In this document: positions 1 to 5,905 of the stretch, in pieces
How positions within the stretch are numbered: the stretch's first letter is position 1
How the letters are laid out: every line of letters begins with the position of its first letter
Assembly: GCA_002713555.1 (NCBI GenBank)
Contig: PATG01000140.1
Location: 1 to 5,905 of the forward strand
DNA from: Planctomycetaceae bacterium
Lineage (GTDB): Bacteria; Planctomycetota; Planctomycetia; Pirellulales; Lacipirellulaceae
Length of the DNA stretch: 5,905 nucleotides
Direction of reading: 5' to 3'
Notes under the pieces: generated by a model
Database searches by the model: none
Told to the model about the DNA's origin: nothing
What the model saw: the letters and a program-made list of their open reading frames with translations, nothing else
Translations under genes and position numbers: made by a program

Positions 1-3000
1 CTGCATGAGCCATCGTCGGCACTCTGGAACATTCCGATCGGCCCGCCCTGTTTCACCATCAACGGAATCCATTTGACGGAGTCTGGCAACAAACTTTTTG
101 CCGCGGAAATTATTCACCAGTTGTTTTCTCTTCCACCCCCAAAAGACTCGGGCCAGCTCACGAAACTGAGAGACGCGGTCCTGGAAAAAAACTTCTACTG
201 GTTTAATCGATATCGCGTGGTGGATGGATTCAATGTTTATGGAGCACGGTCCAAGCTTGCCTGGCATGGTCAGTCGAATGCAGACGTGATGCGTCGGGAA
301 ATGGAAGTATTCGATGTCATGACCATCAACCGCGATCAGCGCGTGTGGGCAATTGCGCAGGGGGGTGACTTGACCATTGCCAATGATAATTTGCCTCCAC
401 TACTCAAGGTGAAGACCAACAAGCCTGGGCCCTTGCAAGACGAATCTTTTACTTACCTGGGTGGTGAAGCAGCGATCGAAAAAATGGAGGTGGCTAACGG
501 GATGCAGGTCAACCTGTTTGCTTCAGAAGAACAGTTTCCGCGACTAGTCAATCCAGTGCAGATGGCAGTCGACCCTGATAGCCGCTTGTGGGTATCGGTC
601 TGGCCTTCCTATCCACACTGGAATCCGACCGAGCCACGTCGAGACGCCTTGGTGATCCTGCCAGACGAAGACCTCGATGGCAAAGCCGATGCGTGTATTG
701 TTTTTGCGGACGAGCTGAATAGTGTCACCGGGTTTGAGTTTTGGGGCGGTGGCGTCTTGGTGGCAGCACCCCCAGAAATTTGGTTTTTGAAGGACACAGA
801 CGGTGACGATCGAGCAGACGTCAAGATCCGCATGTTGCAAGGGGTTTCCAGTGCGGACATCCACCATACGGCCAATGCCATGTTAATCGGCCCGGATGGG
901 TGGCTGTACTGGTCGCGCGGGGTCTTCAATATTGCCAATTTTGAAACGCCGACAACCACTTACCGCTCAAAGATTTCTGGCGTTCATCGTTTTAATCCGC
1001 GCACGTTTGAAGTGGAGCTTCATTTCCCGATTGGTCCCAATCCACACGGTAATGTGTTCGATCGCTGGGGATTCCAATTTGCCAACGATGGGACGAGTGG
1101 CAAAGGAAGCTATGTGAACATTGGCAAAGGAATCGGCAACAAATTATGGTTCGAAAAACGAGTTCGCCCTGTGGCCGCCACGGGAATTCTCTCCAGCAGT
1201 CATTTCCCTCGAGGAAACGAAGGCAACTTTCTCATCTGCAACACGATTGGTTTCTTGGGTGTTTTGCAACACAAGGTGAATATCCGAGGCGCGGATATTA
1301 CTGCCACAGAGATTGAGCCGATCCTGGTTTCTTCCGATGAGAACTTTAGACCGGTGGATCTCGAAATTGGTGGCGATGGTGCCCTCTACATTGCCGATTG
1401 GCACAACGCACTCATCGGTCATATGCAGCACAACATGCGAGATCCAAACCGCGATCATGAACATGGTCGTATTTATCGAGTGACTTATCCTGGCCGAGAT
1501 CTGCTAGAGCCACCGAAAATGAAGGGCAAACCAATCCCGGCAGTGTGTGAGTTTCTGTTTGCCAGGGAGAATTCAACCCGCTACCGGGCGCGGCTCGAGC
1601 TAACCGGTCGAGATTCGCAAGAAGTAATCGCAGCAGTCAGGGCCTTTGCCGCCAGATTGGATCCTCGGCAGGACGCGCTTGATCGTGATGAGGCACAGGC
1701 GCTGCTGGAATGCTTGTGGATCTTTGCTGAACAACGTTCACCCGACATGGACCTGGTGAAAAAAGTGTTTCAGGCAAAAGAACCTCGTGTTCGGGCCGCG
1801 GCAATTCGCACGCTTGGCCAATGGGGTCAACAAGTGGATGACTGGGAAGAGACCTTACTCGCAGCCGCAAGCGATTCGTCTGCTCTGGTGAGAGCCGAGG
1901 CCGTCAAGGCGGCAGTCTCCTTTTCAGGACGAATGGCTGCTGAGATAGTCTTTGAAGTGGCTTCGCGCCCACTGGACCCCGAGTTAAAGACTGTGATCAC
2001 TTATGCCGACACTCGGCTCAATGTGCCAGCTGTCATTCACGCGTTGGTCCGTTCCGACAAGCCACTTTCGTCGGCTGCTCACAACTATATCCTGGCGCAC
2101 GCCCCTGTCGACGACCTGCTCAGGCTCAAACCAACCGAAAGGGTGTTCCGTGCAATCCTTGCTCGGCATGAGGCAACTCCAAAACAACTGGACGATGCCT
2201 TGAGTGAGCTGGCGACAATGAAACGTGCTCAAAAGAATGAAATCTTGATTGACCTGATTGAACAGTCGTCGAAGAAGATGGGAAGCAATCTGGCCAGGTT
2301 GGGCAATCTACTGATCCAAAAGCCATCGGCCTCTTTGCAAAAAAGCGTGAATCGAATTCGCAGCTTGGCAGAGCATGGTGACTCGGCTGCAGTCCGGCGC
2401 TTAGGTTACGCTGGCTGGCTTAAGGCCTCGGGCTCAAGCGATCCTTTCTTGACAGCCTCGCGGCAACAGGCCTCTTTGCGAGATTTTCTCAAAGCAGTTC
2501 CAACCGTAAGACTTCGTAATAGTGATGAACTATTTACAAAAATACGACCGTTGATTTTTGCCCTCCCACAAAATCTTAGTAATGGCTCTGACGGTATTGA
2601 TTTGGTCCAACAGGGGGTTCAAATCGACTTGTTTTATCCCCATACGACGGGTCTGTCCTTGAAAAATTTAGCCAAACTAAAGCCACATTCCCGAGGATTA
2701 TCCGATAATTTCACGATTCGAGCTCCCAAGGCCATCTTGCGAAATCGATTTGCCCTACGCTTTACGGGCTTGATTGATATTCAAGTTTCGGGTGAGTATA
2801 CGTTTTATCTGGCTTCAGACGATGGCTCACATCTCTACCTTGATAGGCATCAGGTCATCGACAATGACGGCCCTCACGGTATAGCGGAAAAAAGCGGCTC
2901 GGTCGAATTGTCTGCTGGCTTACATCCGATCTCTGTGACTTACTGCAATCATAAAGGAGATGCTGGATTGCAAGTAGCTTGGGAAGGTCCTGGATTCTCG

Positions 3001-4365
3001 AAGCAGGCTATCCCGGCAAATCAGCTCACTGTTGCAAATGGCGAGTCGTTACATGATGTGGCGATTGCCGCTCTGGCTTCGATTCCCGGGCACGAAGAAG
3101 AGAAGTTTTCTGATTTCGCGTCGTTGCTGGCGGCTGGTCGTCAGCGTCCTGCCGCGATCAAAGCGTTAAGCGCTCTTCCGCAACAGGACTGGCCTGCAAA
3201 TTTAGTCATTCCGCTCATCGACAATCTTGTGGGTTACCTTAGCGAATTACCGCCAGCACAGCGTACTGGTGAATCAGCCAACGCAGCACTCGCTCTGGCA
3301 AAGTCCTTGTCCGCCTCATTACCGAAAGACAAGGCAGCCGCTGTCGAAGAGCGACTCAAGCTACACAACATTCGCGTGATAGCTATTGGTACTGTCCCAC
3401 ATCGGATGATCTACGATAAAGAACGCATTGTAGTCGAGGCAGACGAACAGGTTGAATTCCGATTTGCAAACATTGACGCAATGCCACACAACTTCGCAAT
3501 TTTGCGACCGGGTGCTCTGCAAGAAGTTGGAGAATTGGCAGAAGCGACGAGTACAGCACCAGACGCCATGGCCAGAAATTATATTCCCGAATCCCAAAAA
3601 GTATTGCTCGCTAGTCGTTTACTGCAACCTGGAGAAAATCAAACTCTAAGTTTCAAAGCGCCCAACGTGCCAGGCGTCTACCCCTACGTTTGTACTTATC
3701 CGGGGCATTGGCGCCGCATGTTTGGAACTTTATACGTGGTGAAAAACCTGGAAGATTATCAGGCCGATCCTCAGGCCTATTTGGCAACTCAAGAATTGCC
3801 TATCCAAGACGATCTGCTAAAAACCAGTTCACGCAATCACGAATGGACATTTGATGAATTGATCAGCGAAGTACGCACCCTGCCACCAGGTCGATCGTTT
3901 GAAGTTGGCAAACAATTGTTCAAAGTGGCAAGCTGTGTAGGCTGCCACAGGCTGGACAATGAGGGTTACGTCTTTGGTCCCGACCTGGCAAAACTGGATG
4001 ATAAAAAGCATACGACCGAATACCTTTTACGGTCTCTCATTGATCCTTCTCACGATATTGATCCAAAATACCAGGCGCATACCTTTTTCTTGGATTCGGG
4101 CTTGTCAAAAATGGGCATGATTGTGGAGAAGACAGAGAAGGAAGTAAAAATCATGGTCGACACGCTTGCCAAGGGAGAGCCTACGATCCTCCTGACAGAA
4201 GAAATTGAAGAACAAGAGCCGTCTAAGATCTCGCCAATGCCCAGCGGATTGCTCAATCGTTTAACGCGCGAAGAGATTCTGGATCTCATCGCATTTGTTT
4301 ACGCGCGTGGAAATAGCAAAGATAAAATGTATTCCGCAGGCCAACACCATCATCACAAGCACTGA
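1..4365 (+). CDS. Multidomain PVC-type dehydrogenase / azurin-like copper / heme CxxCH protein, 5'-partial
   Basis: The frame is open from base 1 to the TGA at 4363-4365 (1454 visible residues) with no stop upstream, so the N-terminus and any signal peptide lie outside the window. The TTG at 73 is an internal leucine, not a start. Modules: tail of an SGNH/GDSL-type hydrolase (about 1-250; NGIH with candidate catalytic His at 70-72); a propeller of the PVC membrane-bound dehydrogenase family (about 460-1520) with Asp-rich loops at 664-690 and 793-819, the ADIHHTANAMLIGPDGWLYW motif and FRPVDLEIGGDGALYIADWH; HEAT-like helices (about 1530-2570, clearest at 1780-1923); PA14 (about 2600-3040, YTFYLASDDGSHLYLD); a second helical stretch (3050-3360); an azurin-like cupredoxin (about 3361-3740; His 3487, Cys 3691, His 3706, Met 3718); cytochrome c (about 3895-4310; CVGCH 3934-3948, likely distal Met 4237); and a His-rich tail (4345-4362). 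Role inferred: periplasmic or surface oxidation of a bound polymer with electron relay through copper to heme. The substrate is unknown. Confidence 0.93.
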   Translation: MHEPSSALWNIPIGPPCFTINGIHLTESGNKLFAAEIIHQLFSLPPPKDSGQLTKLRDAVLEKNFYWFNRYRVVDGFNVYGARSKLAWHGQSNADVMRREMEVFDVMTINRDQRVWAIAQGGDLTIANDNLPPLLKVKTNKPGPLQDESFTYLGGEAAIEKMEVANGMQVNLFASEEQFPRLVNPVQMAVDPDSRLWVSVWPSYPHWNPTEPRRDALVILPDEDLDGKADACIVFADELNSVTGFEFWGGGVLVAAPPEIWFLKDTDGDDRADVKIRMLQGVSSADIHHTANAMLIGPDGWLYWSRGVFNIANFETPTTTYRSKISGVHRFNPRTFEVELHFPIGPNPHGNVFDRWGFQFANDGTSGKGSYVNIGKGIGNKLWFEKRVRPVAATGILSSSHFPRGNEGNFLICNTIGFLGVLQHKVNIRGADITATEIEPILVSSDENFRPVDLEIGGDGALYIADWHNALIGHMQHNMRDPNRDHEHGRIYRVTYPGRDLLEPPKMKGKPIPAVCEFLFARENSTRYRARLELTGRDSQEVIAAVRAFAARLDPRQDALDRDEAQALLECLWIFAEQRSPDMDLVKKVFQAKEPRVRAAAIRTLGQWGQQVDDWEETLLAAASDSSALVRAEAVKAAVSFSGRMAAEIVFEVASRPLDPELKTVITYADTRLNVPAVIHALVRSDKPLSSAAHNYILAHAPVDDLLRLKPTERVFRAILARHEATPKQLDDALSELATMKRAQKNEILIDLIEQSSKKMGSNLARLGNLLIQKPSASLQKSVNRIRSLAEHGDSAAVRRLGYAGWLKASGSSDPFLTASRQQASLRDFLKAVPTVRLRNSDELFTKIRPLIFALPQNLSNGSDGIDLVQQGVQIDLFYPHTTGLSLKNLAKLKPHSRGLSDNFTIRAPKAILRNRFALRFTGLIDIQVSGEYTFYLASDDGSHLYLDRHQVIDNDGPHGIAEKSGSVELSAGLHPISVTYCNHKGDAGLQVAWEGPGFSKQAIPANQLTVANGESLHDVAIAALASIPGHEEEKFSDFASLLAAGRQRPAAIKALSALPQQDWPANLVIPLIDNLVGYLSELPPAQRTGESANAALALAKSLSASLPKDKAAAVEERLKLHNIRVIAIGTVPHRMIYDKERIVVEADEQVEFRFANIDAMPHNFAILRPGALQEVGELAEATSTAPDAMARNYIPESQKVLLASRLLQPGENQTLSFKAPNVPGVYPYVCTYPGHWRRMFGTLYVVKNLEDYQADPQAYLATQELPIQDDLLKTSSRNHEWTFDELISEVRTLPPGRSFEVGKQLFKVASCVGCHRLDNEGYVFGPDLAKLDDKKHTTEYLLRSLIDPSHDIDPKYQAHTFFLDSGLSKMGMIVEKTEKEVKIMVDTLAKGEPTILLTEEIEEQEPSKISPMPSGLLNRLTREEILDLIAFVYARGNSKDKMYSAGQHHHHKH

Positions 4366-4467
4366 TTGGTGCCCCTAAGGCATTCATTTCATGATGCTAA
4401 CTGGGATGCTCTCGGCAGTCTGGAAGATAATCATATGGCTGCCCTATCTGTAAATGGCTGTAGGCGA

Positions 4468-4485
4468 CGAAACCCATGGGTTTCG
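4468..4485. repeat. Perfect 18-base palindrome CGAAACCCATGGGTTTCG
   Basis: The sequence equals its own reverse complement over all 18 bases, centred between 4476 and 4477. As RNA it could fold into a 7-bp stem with a CATG loop, and G4466 could pair with C4486 around a bulged A. It lies about 100 bases after the stop codon of the large gene. Neither strand has a T-run after it, so it is not a standard rho-independent terminator. It could be an RNA 3'-end stabilising hairpin, a binding site for a dimeric regulator, or chance. Confidence 0.6.
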
Positions 4486-4703
4486 CTCTAAAAACCCCAA
4501 TGTCTTCGTTGACACGGATTTATGACTCGAGCAATTCGACCGCGTACAGCATCTTCACATTTCCTTCGCATGAAACGTTTTGGAACTTAACGGTCTTCTC
4601 GTATTTACTTAACAGGAGAGGGTTACATTCGTTTATCAGTTGGTTCGTTTGTCTTAGGCAATACATATTTAACCTGGTCGAGCCCTCGTAAATAAGGAAA
4701 ATC

Positions 4704-4856
4704 ATGCTCCTTCTTCGATTTTCGGAGTCCCCTCGAGAAGTTCACAGAAGTCGCCAATGGAAAAAGGGACGGCGCCCACCGCGCAAACATCGAAAACCAG
4801 CGCGACCAGCAACCTATATGGGACAGCGTTCGAATACGCGCTATTCACGCTGGTAA
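4704..4856 (+). CDS. Possible small, highly basic protein (50 aa), doubtful
   Basis: ATG at 4704 opens a 50-codon frame ending at TAA 4854-4856. A plausible ribosome binding site, AAGGAA (4694-4699), sits 4 bases before the ATG. The predicted peptide begins MLLLRFSESPREV and becomes extremely basic (16 Arg/Lys in 50 residues, including KKGRRPPRKHRK), as in nucleic-acid-binding peptides. I recognise no family. Its stop codon falls inside the first copy of the 17-base tandem repeat, so the end of the frame may be set by the repeat rather than by selection. A random frame in Arg-codon-rich DNA is an equally good explanation. Confidence 0.17.
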   Translation: MLLLRFSESPREVHRSRQWKKGRRPPRKHRKPARPATYMGQRSNTRYSRW

Positions 4857-4895
4857 ATGGGTCACGCTGGTAAATGGGTCACGGGTGCAAGTGGG
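4845..4895. repeat. 17-base tandem repeat, two perfect copies plus one degenerate
   Basis: The unit TCACGCTGGTAAATGGG occurs at 4845-4861 and again, identical and directly adjacent, at 4862-4878. A third unit in the same register (4879-4895) matches at 12 of 17 positions, keeping TCACG at the start and TGGG at the end. The array ends 75 bases before the -35 element of the amidohydrolase promoter. The distance is long for a classical activator site but possible for an upstream regulator. A terminal or subterminal repeat of a mobile element, or slippage, are alternatives. Confidence 0.85.
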
Positions 4896-4970
4896 CCATG
4901 CCTGTGAGCGAATGACCTGCCAGCAGAATTGCATGAAACATTTGTGCCTGGCTCTCCCCTCTTGGCTATC

Positions 4971-5000
4971 TTGACAGACTCCTACGAGCCTACCTACAAT
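4971..5000 (+). promoter_or_regulatory. Sigma70-like promoter for the amidohydrolase gene, predicting a leaderless or near-leaderless mRNA
   Basis: A consensus -35 box TTGACA (4971-4976) is followed after 18 bases by TACAAT (4995-5000), one base off the TATAAT consensus. A start site 6-8 bases past the -10 box would fall around 5006-5008, only 3-5 bases before the ATG at 5011. No purine-rich ribosome binding site is present before that ATG. The in-frame stop within the -35 box (TGA, 4972-4974) rules out an upstream-extended start, so promoter and start codon must be this close if the promoter is used. Confidence 0.62.
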
Positions 5001-5010
5001 CTCCAGCGCA

Positions 5011-5871
5011 ATGACTATCAGCAACCTGATTGATGCCCATACCCATATCTGGACGCCCGATTTGACGGCGTATCCGCTTGCCAGTGGATTCACCCAGGCG
5101 GATATGAAGCCCCCCAGCTTTACGCCCGAAGAGTTTATGCAACATGCCTCCCCCTGTGGTGTGGAGCGGGCCGTTCTCATACAGATGAGTTTTCACGGAT
5201 TGGATAATTCCTACGTGCTGGATGCCATCCGGGAAGCGCCCCAGAAGTTTGTCGGAGTGGCAGTCGTTGACGAGAATTCCGAAGATCTGGGGGGGCAACT
5301 CGAGACGCTTCGTGCTCGCGGAATCGTTGGTTTGCGGCTGGTGACCCTGCGTATTGATGCTGATTCCTGGGTGGATTCACAGAGCGCCAAAAACGTTTTT
5401 CGAGAAGCTGCCGACCAGAAGATTGCCGCGTGTTTCTTGTGCAATCCGGGCGAGTTAAGTGCGATCGATCGCGTGTGCAGTCACTATCCTGAATTAACCG
5501 TAGTGATTGACCACCTGGCACGGATTGGCGCTGGCGGCGATATCAACGAGGCCCACATTTCGCAATTGATCAACCTCTCACGGCATAAGAATGTCTATGT
5601 GAAAGTGTCTGCGTTTTATGCACTGGGGAAGCAGCAACCACCTTATCTCGATTTCTTGCCGATGATTCACCGCTTGCGAGATGCGTATGGTGCGGAACGG
5701 CTGATGTGGGCATCGGACTGTCCTTTTCAGCTAATTCCAGGTCATACCTATCGAGATTCGATCGAACTGATTACGGAGCGCGCGAACTTTCTTTCGGCAG
5801 AAGAAAAGTTACACCTGTTGCAGGGAACTGCGGAGCAGGTGTTTTTCGACAGGGCCTCCTCGGGTCGATGA
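5011..5871 (+). CDS. Amidohydrolase-family TIM-barrel hydrolase (COG3618-like, possible lactonase)
   Basis: A complete 286-residue cytoplasmic-type protein with no signal peptide or membrane segment. The start is fixed: the family's first-strand motif DAHTHIW (residues 8-14, His10 and His12 as the HxH pair) begins only seven residues in, and an in-frame stop lies at 4972-4974 with no ATG, GTG or TTG in between. Other family landmarks are VIDHLAR (His168), NVYVKVS (about 194-200), RLMWASDCPF (Asp236, the general acid/base position after the last strand) and the C-terminal LLQGTAEQVFF helix. Length fits COG3618/Amidohydro_2 proteins, which include L-fuconolactonase, rhamnonolactonase and pyrone-dicarboxylate hydrolase. 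These mostly open lactone rings, often without a tightly bound metal. The exact substrate cannot be read here. The usual WGSDWP is WASDCP. It has its own promoter, and a repeat begins on its stop codon. Confidence 0.92.
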   Translation: MTISNLIDAHTHIWTPDLTAYPLASGFTQADMKPPSFTPEEFMQHASPCGVERAVLIQMSFHGLDNSYVLDAIREAPQKFVGVAVVDENSEDLGGQLETLRARGIVGLRLVTLRIDADSWVDSQSAKNVFREAADQKIAACFLCNPGELSAIDRVCSHYPELTVVIDHLARIGAGGDINEAHISQLINLSRHKNVYVKVSAFYALGKQQPPYLDFLPMIHRLRDAYGAERLMWASDCPFQLIPGHTYRDSIELITERANFLSAEEKLHLLQGTAEQVFFDRASSGR

Positions 5872-5897
5872 TCCAGACCCACTATTGATCCAGACCC
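5869..5897. repeat. Direct repeat TGATCCAGACCC, 17-base period, overlapping the stop codon
   Basis: Two identical 12-base copies lie at 5869-5880 and 5886-5897, separated by ACTAT, giving a period of 17 bases. The first copy starts with the TGA stop of the amidohydrolase gene. Another GATC at 5902-5905 leaves open that the array continues past the window edge. The period equals that of the upstream repeat at 4845-4895. Read on the minus strand, the core is GGGTC, which the upstream repeat also contains on the plus strand. Confidence 0.75.
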
Positions 5898-5905
5898 TGT
5901 CGATC

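Larger units (their letters stand above)
4366..5010. other. 645-base intergenic region without a recognisable conserved gene
   Basis: This gap separates the large redox protein from the amidohydrolase. I see no conserved protein, tRNA or rRNA in it. Immediately after the upstream stop there is no hairpin followed by a T-run, so no intrinsic terminator can be called for the first gene. What it holds: a perfect palindrome (4468-4485), a weak basic small ORF (4704-4856), a minor inverted repeat GAATA/TATTC (4832-4846), a 17-base tandem repeat (4845-4895) and a strong promoter (4971-5000). The length, repeats and lack of conserved coding sequence would fit either a regulatory region or the scar of past insertion or deletion. 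Neither can be decided from this sequence. Confidence 0.7.

Noticed and set aside
73..75. TTG as the start codon of the large gene
   Set aside because: The frame is open and family-like (INGIHL) to base 1, so this TTG is an internal Leu codon and the gene is cut by the window edge.
4468..4500. Palindrome as a rho-independent terminator
   Set aside because: The bases following it on the plus strand are CTCTAAAAACCCC, not a T-run, and the minus-strand side also lacks one.
4476..4691. Plus-strand ORF of 71 codons in the intergenic gap
   Set aside because: Its ATG lies at the centre of the palindrome, it has no ribosome binding site, and its composition is unlike the neighbouring genes with no recognisable motif.
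4520..4705. Minus-strand ORF of 61 codons in the intergenic gap
   Set aside because: It has no recognisable domain and overlaps another spurious frame. An open frame of this length is expected by chance in AT-richer DNA.
4710..4740. Bulged hairpin CTTC(T)TCGA / TCGAGAAG
   Set aside because: It has only eight pairs with a bulge and a 14-base loop and lies inside the doubtful small ORF. This is too weak to call a structured RNA.
4845..4895. CRISPR array
   Set aside because: The 17-base units are directly adjacent with no spacers, and no cas-like gene is present.
4845..5180. Minus-strand ORF of 111 codons antisense to the 5' end of the amidohydrolase gene
   Set aside because: It starts inside a clearly real gene and runs through its promoter and the tandem repeat. 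The protein shows no family signature.

Overview
The window looks like a piece of a Planctomycetota chromosome, most likely of the Pirellula/Rhodopirellula kind. The main reason is the first gene. It encodes a very large secreted-type multidomain protein whose propeller and terminal heme modules match the 'PVC-type membrane-bound dehydrogenase / heme-binding CxxCH' families that are expanded in Planctomycetes and Verrucomicrobia. Base composition is near 50% GC where counted (30 of 60 at 1501-1560). Taxonomy is inferred from protein families, not from a marker gene.

Layout. Positions 1-4365 (+) hold one continuous reading frame that is already open at base 1, so its true start lies outside the window. 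In order it carries the C-terminal tail of an SGNH/GDSL-type hydrolase, a beta-propeller dehydrogenase-like domain, HEAT-like helical repeats, a PA14 carbohydrate-binding-like domain, more helical sequence, an azurin-like type I copper domain with all four expected ligands, a c-type cytochrome domain with CVGCH, and a short histidine-rich tail. Positions 4366-5010 are a 645-base gap with no convincing conserved gene. It contains a perfect 18-base palindrome, a doubtful 50-residue very basic small ORF, a 17-base tandem repeat and a strong sigma70-like promoter. Positions 5011-5871 (+) encode a complete 286-residue TIM-barrel amidohydrolase of the COG3618 (lactonase-like) type. A second repeat, also with a 17-base period, begins on its stop codon and runs to the window edge.

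How the parts may work together. The large protein looks like a periplasmic or cell-surface redox enzyme that could bind a glycan or other polymer (PA14), oxidise or process it (propeller, possible esterase) and pass electrons through copper and heme carried on the same chain. The amidohydrolase belongs to a superfamily branch that includes sugar-lactone and pyrone hydrolases. A sugar dehydrogenase yields a lactone and a lactonase opens it, so the pairing makes chemical sense. However, the 645-base gap and the separate promoter argue against an operon, and the link is only an inference.

The most notable non-coding observations are a near-consensus promoter placed so close to the amidohydrolase ATG that its transcript should be leaderless or nearly so, and the two 17-base-period repeats that bracket that gene with GGGTC cores in opposite orientations.
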